Source of the DNA: Loktanella sp. SALINAS62
GTDB taxonomy: Bacteria; Pseudomonadota; Alphaproteobacteria; Rhodobacterales; Rhodobacteraceae
NCBI RefSeq assembly: GCF_018263905.1
Contig: NZ_JAAFZU010000012.1
Location: 62,001-126,000 of the forward strand
Direction: 5' to 3'
Length of the DNA: 64,000 nt
The stretch's first letter is position 1. The number at the start of each line of letters is the position of its first letter. Under the pieces are notes generated by a model, which saw nothing but the letters and a program-made list of their open reading frames with translations, had not been told where the DNA came from and made no database searches. Positions 17,922 to 28,212 of the stretch are shown here, piece by piece. Made by a program: the position numbers and the translations under genes.

Positions 17922-18698
17922 ATGGCCTTTGAGACCATCACAGTCGAGACAAGCGATGACGTCACCGTCGTCACCCTGAACCGCCCCGATGCGCTGAATG
18001 CCCTGAACCAGCAATTGCTGAACGAACTCTGCGATGCGCTGGAAGAGGCGGATACATCCGACCAGACCCGTTGCATCATCGTGACGGGATCTGAAAAGGC
18101 ATTCGCCGCCGGAGCTGACATCACCGAAATGGCCGACAAGTCTTATGTCGACATGGTCGGACAGGCTTATTTCCAGAAGCAGGCCGAAAGGATCATGGCG
18201 ATCCGCAAACCGATTATCGCAGCCGTGTCCGGTTACGCGCTGGGCGGCGGTTGCGAACTGGCGATGATGTGCGATTTCATTATCGCGTCCGATACGGCAA
18301 AATTCGGCCAGCCGGAAATCAATCTGGGTGTCATACCCGGTATGGGCGGCACCCAGCGTCTGGCGCTGGCAGTCGGCAAGTCCAAGGCGATGGACATGAA
18401 CCTGACAGGACGATTCATGGACGCCGAAGAAGCGATGGCATCCGGTCTGGTCAGCCGTGTCGTTCCGGCCAAAAAGCTGATGGACGAAGCCCGCGGTGCT
18501 GCAGCCAAGATCGCGGCCAAATCCATGCTGGCGACGATGGCGGTGAAGGACACGGTCAACCGGTCCTTTGAGACCACGCTGGCAGAGGGTCTGAATTATG
18601 AACGGCGCACGTTCTACGGCCTGTTCGCAACCCAGGACCAGAAAGAAGGCATGGCCGCCTTTCAGGAGAAGCGCGAAGCGCAGTTTCGCGACAAATAA
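17922..18698 (+). CDS. Enoyl-CoA hydratase
   Basis: A 258-residue crotonase-fold enzyme. The oxyanion-hole segment [12 protein letters not shown] lies near residues 61-72. Both catalytic glutamates of true hydratases are visible in [11 protein letters not shown] and [17 protein letters not shown]. It should hydrate short or medium-chain 2-enoyl-CoA in beta-oxidation or related catabolism. An imperfect CGGAG sits upstream. It stands alone between mutM and rpsT, with no acyl-CoA dehydrogenase or thiolase beside it. The specific pathway cannot be read from sequence. Confidence 0.9.
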   Translation: MAFETITVETSDDVTVVTLNRPDALNALNQQLLNELCDALEEADTSDQTRCIIVTGSEKAFAAGADITEMADKSYVDMVGQAYFQKQAERIMAIRKPIIAAVSGYALGGGCELAMMCDFIIASDTAKFGQPEINLGVIPGMGGTQRLALAVGKSKAMDMNLTGRFMDAEEAMASGLVSRVVPAKKLMDEARGAAAKIAAKSMLATMAVKDTVNRSFETTLAEGLNYERRTFYGLFATQDQKEGMAAFQEKREAQFRDK

Positions 18699-18712
18699 AG
18701 GGTTTCCATTTG

Positions 18713-18737
18713 GGGCGGCGCCGCTTATAGGCCGCCC
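18713..18737 (+). terminator. GC-rich hairpin after enoyl-CoA hydratase
   Basis: GGGCGGC (18713-18719) pairs with GCCGCCC (18731-18737) around an 11-base loop. It begins 15 bases after the enoyl-CoA hydratase stop. There is no T-run, so it is only a possible terminator or stabilising stem. Confidence 0.35.
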
Positions 18738-18807
18738 TACATGCGCGTGATGCCCGCTTTGGCAGATCAACCCGGTAGGTAAAAACCCGGGCGGGCCATT
18801 CAGGCGC

Positions 18808-18813
18808 TATAAT
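18808..18813 (+). promoter_or_regulatory. Perfect -10 hexamer in front of rpsT
   Basis: TATAAT occurs 31 bases upstream of the rpsT start. No good -35 (TTGACA-like) is seen at 16-18 bases before it; the sequence there is GC-rich (ACCCGG). A CCCGG/CCGGG short hairpin (about 18770-18790) lies just upstream. Transcription of the ribosomal protein gene from here is likely but not proven by sequence. Confidence 0.5.
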
Positions 18814-18843
18814 AGTATTTGATTGTCCCGAAGGAAGCCCAGC

Positions 18844-19107
18844 ATGGCCAATACACCCCAGTCCAAGAAGCGCGCAAAACAGAACGAAGCCCGTTTTGCC
18901 GTCAACAAGATGCGCCGTTCGCGTATTCGCACGTTCCTGCGTCAGGTCGAAGAAGCAATCGCTTCTGGCGATCAGGCCGCTGCTGCTGCTGCCCTGAAGC
19001 AGGCGCAGCCCGAACTGATGCGCGGCGTCACCAAAGGCGTCGTCCACAAGAATACCGCCGCCCGCAAAATGTCGCGCCTGTCGTCGCGCGTCAAAGCACT
19101 GGCCTGA
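18844..19107 (+). CDS. rpsT: 30S ribosomal protein S20
   Basis: An 87-residue, lysine/arginine/alanine-rich helical protein starting [16 protein letters not shown] and ending [11 protein letters not shown], as in S20. It binds 16S rRNA early in small-subunit assembly. The ATG at 18844 has GGAAG upstream. The gene is monocistronic here: its own -10 lies upstream and a strong terminator follows 33 bases after the stop. Position just before dnaA is a conserved feature in many alphaproteobacteria. Confidence 0.97.
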   Translation: MANTPQSKKRAKQNEARFAVNKMRRSRIRTFLRQVEEAIASGDQAAAAAALKQAQPELMRGVTKGVVHKNTAARKMSRLSSRVKALA

Positions 19108-19140
19108 TTCGACCGGCCCCTGTGGCCCGCAAACGACGGT

Positions 19141-19171
19141 AAAGCGCGTCCCTTCGGGGGCGCGCTTTTTT
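19141..19171 (+). terminator. Intrinsic terminator of rpsT
   Basis: AAGCGCGTCCC (19142-19152) pairs with GGGGCGCGCTT (19157-19167) around a TTCG tetraloop, with one G-U pair, and is followed by a run of Ts. It separates rpsT from the dnaA region. Confidence 0.9.
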
Positions 19172-19663
19172 GCGTCCGGACGGCCAATGTAAAATTTTTG
19201 TGACGTTTCAACAGGCTTACAGATTCTTTAGCACAGAGTCGTGAGTCAAGCGCGTTGTTGCGGTTGTGATGGTCCCAAACACCTTGCTACCTTGGCCCTG
19301 CGATTCACATCGTTCCGGGGGGAACATGAGGAGCCGCAGCAAAGCAGGAACGGGTTTAGGCCGGTATGCGGCAACCCTACGTTGTAGTTCCATAGGCGCT
19401 GCGTTTTCGACAGAAACAGTGTTCGACGTGTAAAACAATATTTACGCGAACGCTTGATCTGTGTCTGTGTTCGGGCGCTCTGCGCGCCTTTGTCTGCACA
19501 GCTTCATGTCACCCGCAATGCAGCCAGTGGGCCAAGCCCCTCGCTGCGAAGAAGACGGGGTATAGGGATTCGGGTTTGGCACCCGGCGCTCTTGCTGCTC
19601 TCCGGTCTGGTGTGTGACGTGGCAGGGGGACCCTGCCAAACCGGATGAAACAGGGCAGGGACT
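19172..19663 (+). other. Long dnaA upstream region, no recognised gene
   Basis: About 490 bases between the rpsT terminator and dnaA hold no protein I can name. I looked for TTATCCACA-type DnaA boxes on both strands and found no convincing copy, nor a clear AT-rich unwinding stretch, so I do not call an origin. A small frame from the ATG at 19326 to 19433 (35 codons, preceded by GGGGGGAAC) begins MRSRSKAGTGLGRY and could be a leader peptide or chance. The region is otherwise probably a long dnaA leader or promoter with structured RNA. Confidence 0.5.
19620..19638 (+). promoter_or_regulatory. Perfect 8-bp hairpin in dnaA leader
   Basis: TGGCAGGG and CCCTGCCA are exact complements separated by GGA, 26 bases before the dnaA ATG. 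There is no T-run after it. Such a stem in the leader could tune translation or mark a protein site. The three-base loop is tight, which makes a DNA palindrome (operator) as plausible as an RNA hairpin. Confidence 0.4.
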
Positions 19664-21034
19664 ATGGGCGAAGCGACCGTGTGGGGACGGGTACAGGACG
19701 ATCTCCGCAACAACATGAGCAAGGCGAAATTCCAAAGCTGGATCGCATCACTGGATTTTTCCGGTCTGGACGGCAGCGTGGCCGCATTCGATGTGCCGAC
19801 CGCCTTTATCGGAAATTATGTCGAACAGCATTTTGGCGACCAGATCGTCTATAGCTTCAACCGGAATGGATGCGAGGTCAGCCGCCTGCGGTTCGCCGTG
19901 AACGCCGACCGTCAGTCAGGTCCGGCTGACAGCGTGCAGATCAAGCCTGCCACCGCCAAGATCGCAACCGCCGATTTCGCAAACGAGTCGGACCCGTTGG
20001 GCCTGCCGATTGACCCGCAGATGACGTTCGACAGCTTTGTTGTTGGTAAGCCGAACGAATTGGCCCATGCCGCCGCCCGGCGTGTCGCCGAAGGCGGCCC
20101 CGTCACGTTCAATCCGCTGTTTCTGTATTCCGGCGTGGGGCTGGGCAAAACCCACCTGATGCATGCGATTGCCAACGAAATCCGGATTCGCCAGCCCGAA
20201 CTGACAGTGCTTTACCTGTCTGCGGAGCGGTTCATGTATCGGTTCATCACGGCCCTGCGCGAACGCAAGATGATGGAATTCAAGCACATGCTGCGCAGCG
20301 TCGACGTGTTGTTGGTGGACGACGTGCAATTCATGGGCGGCAAGGATTCCACGCAAGAGGAATTCTTTCATACCTTCAATGCGCTGGTCGATGCCCGCAA
20401 GCAGGTCATCCTGTCCGGCGACCGCGCACCGGGTGAAATCAAGAACATGGAAGACCGGATGCGGTCGCGCCTGCAGTGCGGACTGGTCATCGACCTGCAC
20501 CCCACCGATTACGAATTGCGATTGGGCGTGCTGCAATCCAAGGTCCGTCAACAACAGGTGTTCTATCCCGATCTGAAAGTGGCGCCTGGTGTGCTGGAAT
20601 TTCTGGCCCAGCGGATCACGAACAACGTCCGTGTGCTTGAAGGTGCGTTGGTGCGTTTGTTTGCCCACGCCAGCCTTGTGGGGCAGGACATCGACATGAG
20701 CCGGACAATCGACTGTCTGGCCGACATTCTGCGGGCCAACGACCGCAAGGTCACGGTCGAGGAAATTCAGCGCAAGGTCAGCGATTACTACCACATTCGC
20801 CTGTCCGACATGCTGGGGCCGAAACGTGTGCGGTCCTTTGCACGGCCGCGTCAGGTGGCGATGTATCTGTCGAAAACCATGACCAGTCGGTCCTTGCCGG
20901 ATATCGGTCGACGCTTTGGAAAGCGGGATCACACGACGGTCATGCATGGTGTGCGCAAGATCGAAGATCTGGCCCAGACCGACAGTCAGATCGCGGATGA
21001 TCTGGAAAACCTGCGCCGCGCATTGGAAGAGTAG
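19664..21034 (+). CDS. dnaA: Chromosomal replication initiator protein DnaA
   Basis: A 456-residue AAA+ ATPase that opens the origin. Domain I is at the N-terminus (VWGRVQDDL; FQSWIASLDF), Walker A is GVGLGKTHLMHA near residue 160, Walker B LLVDDVQFMGG, and the C-terminal DNA-box reader ends with RRFGKRDHTTVMHGVRKIED. The family DnaA signature KRDHTTVMHG is intact. Only a short linker (domain II) is present, as usual in Rhodobacterales. It leads the dnaA-dnaN-recF-gyrB order. The start ATG at 19664 follows CAGGGCAGGGACT. Confidence 0.97.
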   Translation: MGEATVWGRVQDDLRNNMSKAKFQSWIASLDFSGLDGSVAAFDVPTAFIGNYVEQHFGDQIVYSFNRNGCEVSRLRFAVNADRQSGPADSVQIKPATAKIATADFANESDPLGLPIDPQMTFDSFVVGKPNELAHAAARRVAEGGPVTFNPLFLYSGVGLGKTHLMHAIANEIRIRQPELTVLYLSAERFMYRFITALRERKMMEFKHMLRSVDVLLVDDVQFMGGKDSTQEEFFHTFNALVDARKQVILSGDRAPGEIKNMEDRMRSRLQCGLVIDLHPTDYELRLGVLQSKVRQQQVFYPDLKVAPGVLEFLAQRITNNVRVLEGALVRLFAHASLVGQDIDMSRTIDCLADILRANDRKVTVEEIQRKVSDYYHIRLSDMLGPKRVRSFARPRQVAMYLSKTMTSRSLPDIGRRFGKRDHTTVMHGVRKIEDLAQTDSQIADDLENLRRALEE

Positions 21035-21136
21035 CCACAGCCAGCGAAAATCGCATCAAAAACCCTTGAGTCGGAGCCGAAAAGCAGTAGCGTCACGGTC
21101 CGGCTCTTTGGTGGCCGGTCAACGACGGGGACGACC

Positions 21137-22255
21137 ATGAAATTCAGCATCGAACGGGCCAGCCTACTCAAGGCGGTCGCACAGGCGCAATCGGTCGTCG
21201 AACGCCGCAACACGATCCCGATCCTTGCAAACGTGCTGATTGAGGCCGAAGGCGACACCGTGCAGTTCCGCGCGACCGATCTGGACATCGAAGTCGTGGA
21301 TCGCGCCCCGGCCAAGGTCGAACGCGCCGGGGCCACCACCGTGGCCGCAGTCACGCTGAACGAAATTGTCCGCAAGTTGCCTGACGGTGCGCTTGTCACC
21401 TTGTCCGAAGACACGGCATCCGCGCGGCTGACCATTCAGGCCGGACGGTCGAATTTCCAACTGGCGACGCTGCCACGCGAAGATTTCCCGGTGATGGCGA
21501 CGTCAGACTATACGACCAATTTCAGCGCGCCCGCGCCGGTGCTGCGCCGACTGTTCGACAAGGCGAAATTTGCAATCTCGACCGAAGAAACGCGTTACTA
21601 CCTGAATGGCGTCTACATGCATGAGGCCGATTCAGATGGTGGCAAGGTGCTGCGCTGTGTGGCAACGGACGGTCACCGTCTGGCCCGCATCGACGCCAAT
21701 CTGCCGGAGGGTGCGTCCGGCATGCCCGGCGTGATCGTGCCGCGCAAGACGGTGGGCGAATTGCGCAAGCTGCTGGATGATGACGAACTGCAGGTTGCCG
21801 TATCGGTATCCGAAACCAAGGTGCGGTTTGCGACGCCTGACATCACCCTGACGTCCAAGGTGATCGACGGCACGTTCCCCGACTACACCCGCGTCATTCC
21901 AACCGGAAACACCCGCAAGATGGAAGTCGACGCATCCGAATTCGCCAAGGCGGTGGACCGTGTGGCGACCGTCAGTTCCGAACGGTCGCGCGCGGTAAAA
22001 CTGCAACTGGAAGAAGACCGGCTGATCCTGTCCGTCAACGCCCCAGATTCCGGCAACGCCGAAGAAGAACTGGCCGTCGCCTATAGCGACGAGCGTCTGG
22101 AAATCGGGTTCAACGCAAAATACCTGCTGGAAATCGCCAGTCAGGTGGACCGCGAAAACGCCGTTTTCCTGTTTAACTCTTCTGGCGATCCGACCCTGAT
22201 GCGCGAGGGGAACGATACCTCTGCCGTGTATGTCGTGATGCCGATGCGCGTGTGA
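21137..22255 (+). CDS. dnaN: DNA polymerase III beta subunit (sliding clamp)
   Basis: A 372-residue clamp built of three related domains that tethers polymerase III and many repair proteins to DNA. It starts MKFSIERASLLKAVAQAQ and ends MPMRV, both typical; the C-terminal motif YVVMPMRV lies against the peptide-binding pocket. Family length is about 370. It follows dnaA after 102 bases, and a perfect hairpin lies just past its stop. There are no unusual features. Confidence 0.97.
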   Translation: MKFSIERASLLKAVAQAQSVVERRNTIPILANVLIEAEGDTVQFRATDLDIEVVDRAPAKVERAGATTVAAVTLNEIVRKLPDGALVTLSEDTASARLTIQAGRSNFQLATLPREDFPVMATSDYTTNFSAPAPVLRRLFDKAKFAISTEETRYYLNGVYMHEADSDGGKVLRCVATDGHRLARIDANLPEGASGMPGVIVPRKTVGELRKLLDDDELQVAVSVSETKVRFATPDITLTSKVIDGTFPDYTRVIPTGNTRKMEVDASEFAKAVDRVATVSSERSRAVKLQLEEDRLILSVNAPDSGNAEEELAVAYSDERLEIGFNAKYLLEIASQVDRENAVFLFNSSGDPTLMREGNDTSAVYVVMPMRV

Positions 22256-22260
22256 CGTGT

Positions 22261-22281
22261 CAGGTTTTCTGTGAAAACCTG
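22261..22281 (+). terminator. Perfect 9-bp hairpin after dnaN
   Basis: CAGGTTTTC (22261-22269) and GAAAACCTG (22273-22281) are exact complements with a three-base loop, five bases past the dnaN stop. A short T-run occurs only 20 bases later (ATTTTTGG). It may attenuate transcription between dnaN and recF rather than stop it. Confidence 0.5.
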
Positions 22282-22317
22282 AGGCCTCCGGCGGGGATAT
22301 TTTTGGCAAGAAGAAGG
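22282..22317 (+). repeat. Possible dispersed Rhodobacteraceae intergenic motif
   Basis: The stretch AGGCCTCCGGCGGGGATATT followed by TTTGGCAAGAAGAAGG resembles an intergenic element I recall from many Rhodobacteraceae genomes (a CCTCCGGCGGGG block followed by an A/T run and AAGAAG). I see only this copy in the window, so the call depends on recollection. Here its 3' end supplies the purine-rich ribosome binding site of recF. Confidence 0.35.
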
Positions 22318-22328
22318 TGGGACGCCCC

Positions 22329-23444
22329 ATGAGTGGATTGGCCGTCACCCACTTGCGGCTGTCGCATTTCCGGTCGCACAGGCGGGCGGTCGTCGATGTG
22401 GACCCGCGCCCGGTTGCCATCACCGGGCCGAACGGGGCGGGCAAGACGAACCTGATCGAAGCGATTTCCTATCTGTCGCCGGGCCGCGGATTGCGGCGTG
22501 CGCAATCGGGCGAGGTTGCCCGCAAGCCGGACCAGTTGGGCTGGAAGGTCGTTGCGCATCTGGGCGGCGGTGCGCGGCTGAACGAGCTGGAAACAGGTGC
22601 TGACGGCACAGCCACGCGCAGTGTGACCATCGACGGCAAAGCCGCGACCCAGACCGCACTTGCGTCTGTCGTGCGTGTTTTGTGGCTGATCCCCGCGATG
22701 GACCGGCTGTGGATCGAAGGCGCTGAAGGCCGCCGCCGCTTTCTGGACCGTGCAACGCTGTCTTTTGTGCCGGGCCACGCGGATGCCAGCCTGCGCTATG
22801 ACCGCGCAATGCGTGAACGTAACCGCCTGCTAAAGGATATGGTCCGCGATCCGCATTGGTACGGCGCGCTGGAACAGCAGATGGCCGACGCCGGGGCAGA
22901 GGTGCAGGCCAACCGGCGCGCCTGTCTTGCGGCACTTGCCGCAGCGCAGGACGATGCGCAAACTGCCTTTCCGGCGGCGACGCTGACGCTGGCCGATACG
23001 GGCGATGTGAGCGCGGTCGATGCCGATGCCTTGCTTGACGCGTTCCGTGATGGGCGTGGGCGTGACATGGCCGCAGGGCGCACGCTGTCAGGGCCGCATC
23101 GCACCGATCTGGACGCAGTTTATGCCGACAAGGGCGTCGCTGCGCGGGAATGTTCGACGGGAGAGCAGAAAGCGTTGCTGATCAGCCTGATCCTGTCAAA
23201 CGCACGCGCGCTGGCCGATGAGCAGGGCCATCCACCGATTTTGCTGTTGGACGAGGTCGCGGCCCATCTGGACGCGGACCGTCGTGCAGCGCTTTATGAT
23301 GAAATCTGCGCGCTGGGTGCGCAGGCGTGGATGACGGGCACGGAAGCGGGATTGTTCGACGCGCTGGGTGCGCGGGCGCAATATCTGACGGTGACCGAAG
23401 ACAACGGCGAATCCTGCGTGACAACCGAAACAGGCGAGGCATGA
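22329..23444 (+). CDS. recF: DNA replication and repair protein RecF
   Basis: A 371-residue SMC-like ATPase that helps load RecA at gaps. Walker A is GPNGAGKTNLIEAISYLSPG near residue 37, the ABC-type signature lies at CSTGEQKALLISLILSNA, and Walker B at PPILLLDEVAAHLD. The ATG at 22329 follows AAGAAGG at an acceptable distance; an in-frame GTG at 22317 is an alternative start. The stop overlaps the ATG of the next gene (ATGA), so a GNAT acetyltransferase is coupled to recF. Confidence 0.95.
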   Translation: MSGLAVTHLRLSHFRSHRRAVVDVDPRPVAITGPNGAGKTNLIEAISYLSPGRGLRRAQSGEVARKPDQLGWKVVAHLGGGARLNELETGADGTATRSVTIDGKAATQTALASVVRVLWLIPAMDRLWIEGAEGRRRFLDRATLSFVPGHADASLRYDRAMRERNRLLKDMVRDPHWYGALEQQMADAGAEVQANRRACLAALAAAQDDAQTAFPAATLTLADTGDVSAVDADALLDAFRDGRGRDMAAGRTLSGPHRTDLDAVYADKGVAARECSTGEQKALLISLILSNARALADEQGHPPILLLDEVAAHLDADRRAALYDEICALGAQAWMTGTEAGLFDALGARAQYLTVTEDNGESCVTTETGEA

Positions 23445-23968
23445 AGGTCGAAAAGATCCCCGAATTGGCGCTGAACCTTGCCGATGACCGTGCGATTGCG
23501 ACGCTGATGGCCGATGCGTTCGGCCCAGATTTCAACGGTCGCGCCTATTTCAGGCAGCGCCATCATTTGCGGCTGATCGTGCGGGACGGTGACCGGATCA
23601 TCGGGCATATCGCGTTGTTGATGCGCGATATCCGTGTCGGTGGTGCGCTTGTTCCGGTCATTGGTGTGGCAGAGGTCGCGACCGACCCAGACCATCGGGG
23701 GCGGGGCATCGCCGCCGCCCTGTTGCAAGAAGCGATTACCGTTTCACGCCAGTCGCTTGCGGATTTCATGGTATTGTTCGGGGACCGTCCGATGTATGCT
23801 GGGCACGGTTTTCTACGGGCAAACAACACCCTGAGTTATACGCTGCTGGACGATGCACGCACGCAAGGCATCAAAACCCGTGTGGACGAGGGGCTGATGA
23901 TCCTGCCTTTACGGGACGCGGCGTGGAATTTCGGGGCGCATGTCGATCTGGTGGGGCATCTGTTTTGA
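23441..23968 (+). CDS. GNAT family N-acetyltransferase
   Basis: A 175-residue acetyl-CoA dependent acetyltransferase. The acetyl-CoA binding segment VAEVATDPDHRGRGIAAALL lies near residues 75-94 and contains the R/Q-x-x-G-x-G/A pattern; the hydrophobic core strands are before and after. The substrate is unknown. Its ATG overlaps the recF stop by four bases, and its own TGA overlaps a TTG start for the following exporter. recF, this gene and the exporter are thus likely read from one message, an accessory insert between recF and gyrB. Confidence 0.85.
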   Translation: MKVEKIPELALNLADDRAIATLMADAFGPDFNGRAYFRQRHHLRLIVRDGDRIIGHIALLMRDIRVGGALVPVIGVAEVATDPDHRGRGIAAALLQEAITVSRQSLADFMVLFGDRPMYAGHGFLRANNTLSYTLLDDARTQGIKTRVDEGLMILPLRDAAWNFGAHVDLVGHLF

Positions 23969-24585
23969 CGATCTCTGCCGCCGATATGGCGCTTTATGTC
24001 GGCGCGCTGTTTGCGCTGTTCCTGACGCCGGGGCCGGTCTGGGTGGCGTTGATCGCACGGACCCTGTCCGGCGGGTTCAACGCGGCATGGCCTTTGGCGC
24101 TGGGTGTCGTGGTCGGTGATGTGCTGTGGCCGCTGCTGGCAATCCTGGGCGTGTCATGGATTGTTTCGGTCTATGCCGATTTCATGGTCGTGCTGCGCGG
24201 TGTCGCGAGCGTGACGTTTCTTGTCATGGGCTGGTTGATCATCCGTCACGCGGACAGGGACGTGTCGACCAATAGCCGCCTGACGCGTCCTGGCATGTGG
24301 GCGGGGTTTATGGCCGGACTGGCGGTCATTCTGGGAAACCCCAAGGCGATCTTGTTCTACATGGGTGTGCTTCCCGGGTTCTTTGATCTGGGGGCGATGA
24401 CGCGGCTGGATATCGTGGCGATCTGCACCGCCAGTTTTGCTGTGCCGCTGATCGGCAACCTGATCCTTGCGTTCTTTTTCGGGCGCGCGCGCAGATTGCT
24501 GACATCGCCTGCGGCGCTGCGTCGAACGAACCGGATCGCAGGGGGACTGCTGATTGCGGTCGGGCTGGCGATACCTTTTGTCTGA
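23965..24585 (+). CDS. LysE/RhtB family amino-acid exporter
   Basis: A 206-residue inner-membrane protein with about six helices. The N-terminal helix with LFALFLTPGPVWVALIARTL holds the TPGP motif of LysE/RhtB exporters, and GNPKAILFYMGVLPGF is the second hallmark. It probably exports an amino acid or related compound. I take the TTG at 23965, which overlaps the upstream TGA, as start; the ATG at 23986 (MALYVGAL) is an alternative seven codons in. The 80-base gap to gyrB follows. Confidence 0.83.
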   Translation: MTISAADMALYVGALFALFLTPGPVWVALIARTLSGGFNAAWPLALGVVVGDVLWPLLAILGVSWIVSVYADFMVVLRGVASVTFLVMGWLIIRHADRDVSTNSRLTRPGMWAGFMAGLAVILGNPKAILFYMGVLPGFFDLGAMTRLDIVAICTASFAVPLIGNLILAFFFGRARRLLTSPAALRRTNRIAGGLLIAVGLAIPFV

Positions 24586-24659
24586 CCACAAAATATAGGG
24601 CTTTGCGGGTGACACGACCCTTGGAAAAGCATATATTTCAGGGACAAGAATAAGGATAA

Positions 24660-27083
<2,424 letters not shown>

Positions 27084-27089
27084 GCGTAA

Positions 27090-27278
27090 ATCGGTGACGC
27101 CAATCTGATCGCGGGTCGGGTGCAGTATGGCCACTTCGCGGGCGCGGGTCTGGATTTGCCGGTCTTTGGCAATGACGGGCCTATGACGCGTTCGACCCGC
27201 CCCGCGCGGATCGCGCCGGTGACGGGCGGGGCTGTGCAACCTCGTATCGATGCCACTGGCGTCACCCGCCTTAACTGA
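27090..27278 (+). pseudogene. Open frame without start, possible gene remnant
   Basis: Directly after gyrB a 62-codon frame is open from 27090, right behind a TAA, to a TGA at 27276. It reads IGDANLIAGRVQYGHFAG and later GLDLPVFGNDGP, with codon use like the neighbouring genes. No ATG begins it; a GTG at 27120 would give 52 residues. I do not recognise the protein. It ends 11 bases before the next ATG, so it could be the decayed tail of a gene once coupled to the phosphatase, or merely chance in GC-rich DNA. Confidence 0.3.
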
Positions 27279-27288
27279 CGGAGCTTTC

Positions 27289-28083
27289 ATGACCGACGCG
27301 ATCATCGACCGCCATGCCCATGCCTGCGAACTGGCGCGCCACGCTGGCGCGGCAGCGCTTGCATTCTTCAACCAACGCGACACGCTGGCGGTCGAAGCCA
27401 AGGCTTCGCCGCAGGATGTCGTCAGTCGCGCCGACCGCGAGGTCGAGGTGTTGATCCGCAACGCGATCTCGAAATCTTATCCAAAGGATGCGATCATCGG
27501 CGAGGAAGACGCCCCCAAGCCCGGCACAAGCGGTTTCACATGGGTGATCGACCCCATCGACGGCACGATGCCGTTTCTGTCGGGCCTGCCGCATTGGTGC
27601 GTTGCGATTGCGGTGGTGGAAAATGACCGCGCCGTCGCCGCTGCAACTTTCGCGCCTGTCCACGACCTGCTTTACGATGCGCGCCTTGGCGGTGGCTTCC
27701 GCTGCGGTGGCGTGCTTCAGCAGATATCGTCCGACCTTGCCATCACGGACGCGATGACCGCTATCGGTGCAAGCCACCGGACCCCGGCCACCGACGCCGC
27801 AGGTGTGATCGAAAAGCTTTTGCGGGCGGGCGGTGCGTATTATCGCAACGGGTCAGGTGCGATGATGCTTGCCGATGTCGCCGCAGGACGGCTTGCCGGG
27901 TATTTTGAACCGCACATGAATGCCTGGGATTGTCTGGGTGGCCTATTGATGATCGAAGAGGCTGGCGGACGCAGCCAAGGCTTTGCCATGGGCGATATGT
28001 TGACACGGGGTGGCCGCGTTCTTGCTGCTGCGCCCCGGGTTTTTGACGCGCTGGCAGATATTGGTGCTGACGTATCGGCATAA
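27289..28083 (+). CDS. Inositol monophosphatase family protein
   Basis: A 264-residue Mg-dependent phosphatase of the IMPase fold. The metal-binding residues are visible in IIGEEDAP (near residue 68), WVIDPIDGTMPFL (near residues 82-94) and AWDCLGGLLMIEEAGG near the C-terminus. Substrates in this family include inositol phosphate, histidinol phosphate, fructose bisphosphate and PAP, so no specific name is given. The ATG at 27289 follows ACGGAGC. The gene lies between gyrB and a membrane protein and appears to stand alone. Confidence 0.88.
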   Translation: MTDAIIDRHAHACELARHAGAAALAFFNQRDTLAVEAKASPQDVVSRADREVEVLIRNAISKSYPKDAIIGEEDAPKPGTSGFTWVIDPIDGTMPFLSGLPHWCVAIAVVENDRAVAAATFAPVHDLLYDARLGGGFRCGGVLQQISSDLAITDAMTAIGASHRTPATDAAGVIEKLLRAGGAYYRNGSGAMMLADVAAGRLAGYFEPHMNAWDCLGGLLMIEEAGGRSQGFAMGDMLTRGGRVLAAAPRVFDALADIGADVSA

Positions 28084-28212
28084 GCTGGCACCTGTCGCTT
28101 GCTGACAGCGGCACAACACTGGCAACTATCGCAACAGTCTGACCTTTTTCATGCAGGGTTCAGGTCCCCCAGCTTCCGCGCTATGCAGGGCTGATTTTCA
28201 AGGCGCTGTCCC

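Noticed and set aside
19172-19663. Chromosomal origin next to dnaA
   Set aside because: No DnaA boxes or AT-rich unwinding stretch; in Rhodobacterales the origin is commonly not here.
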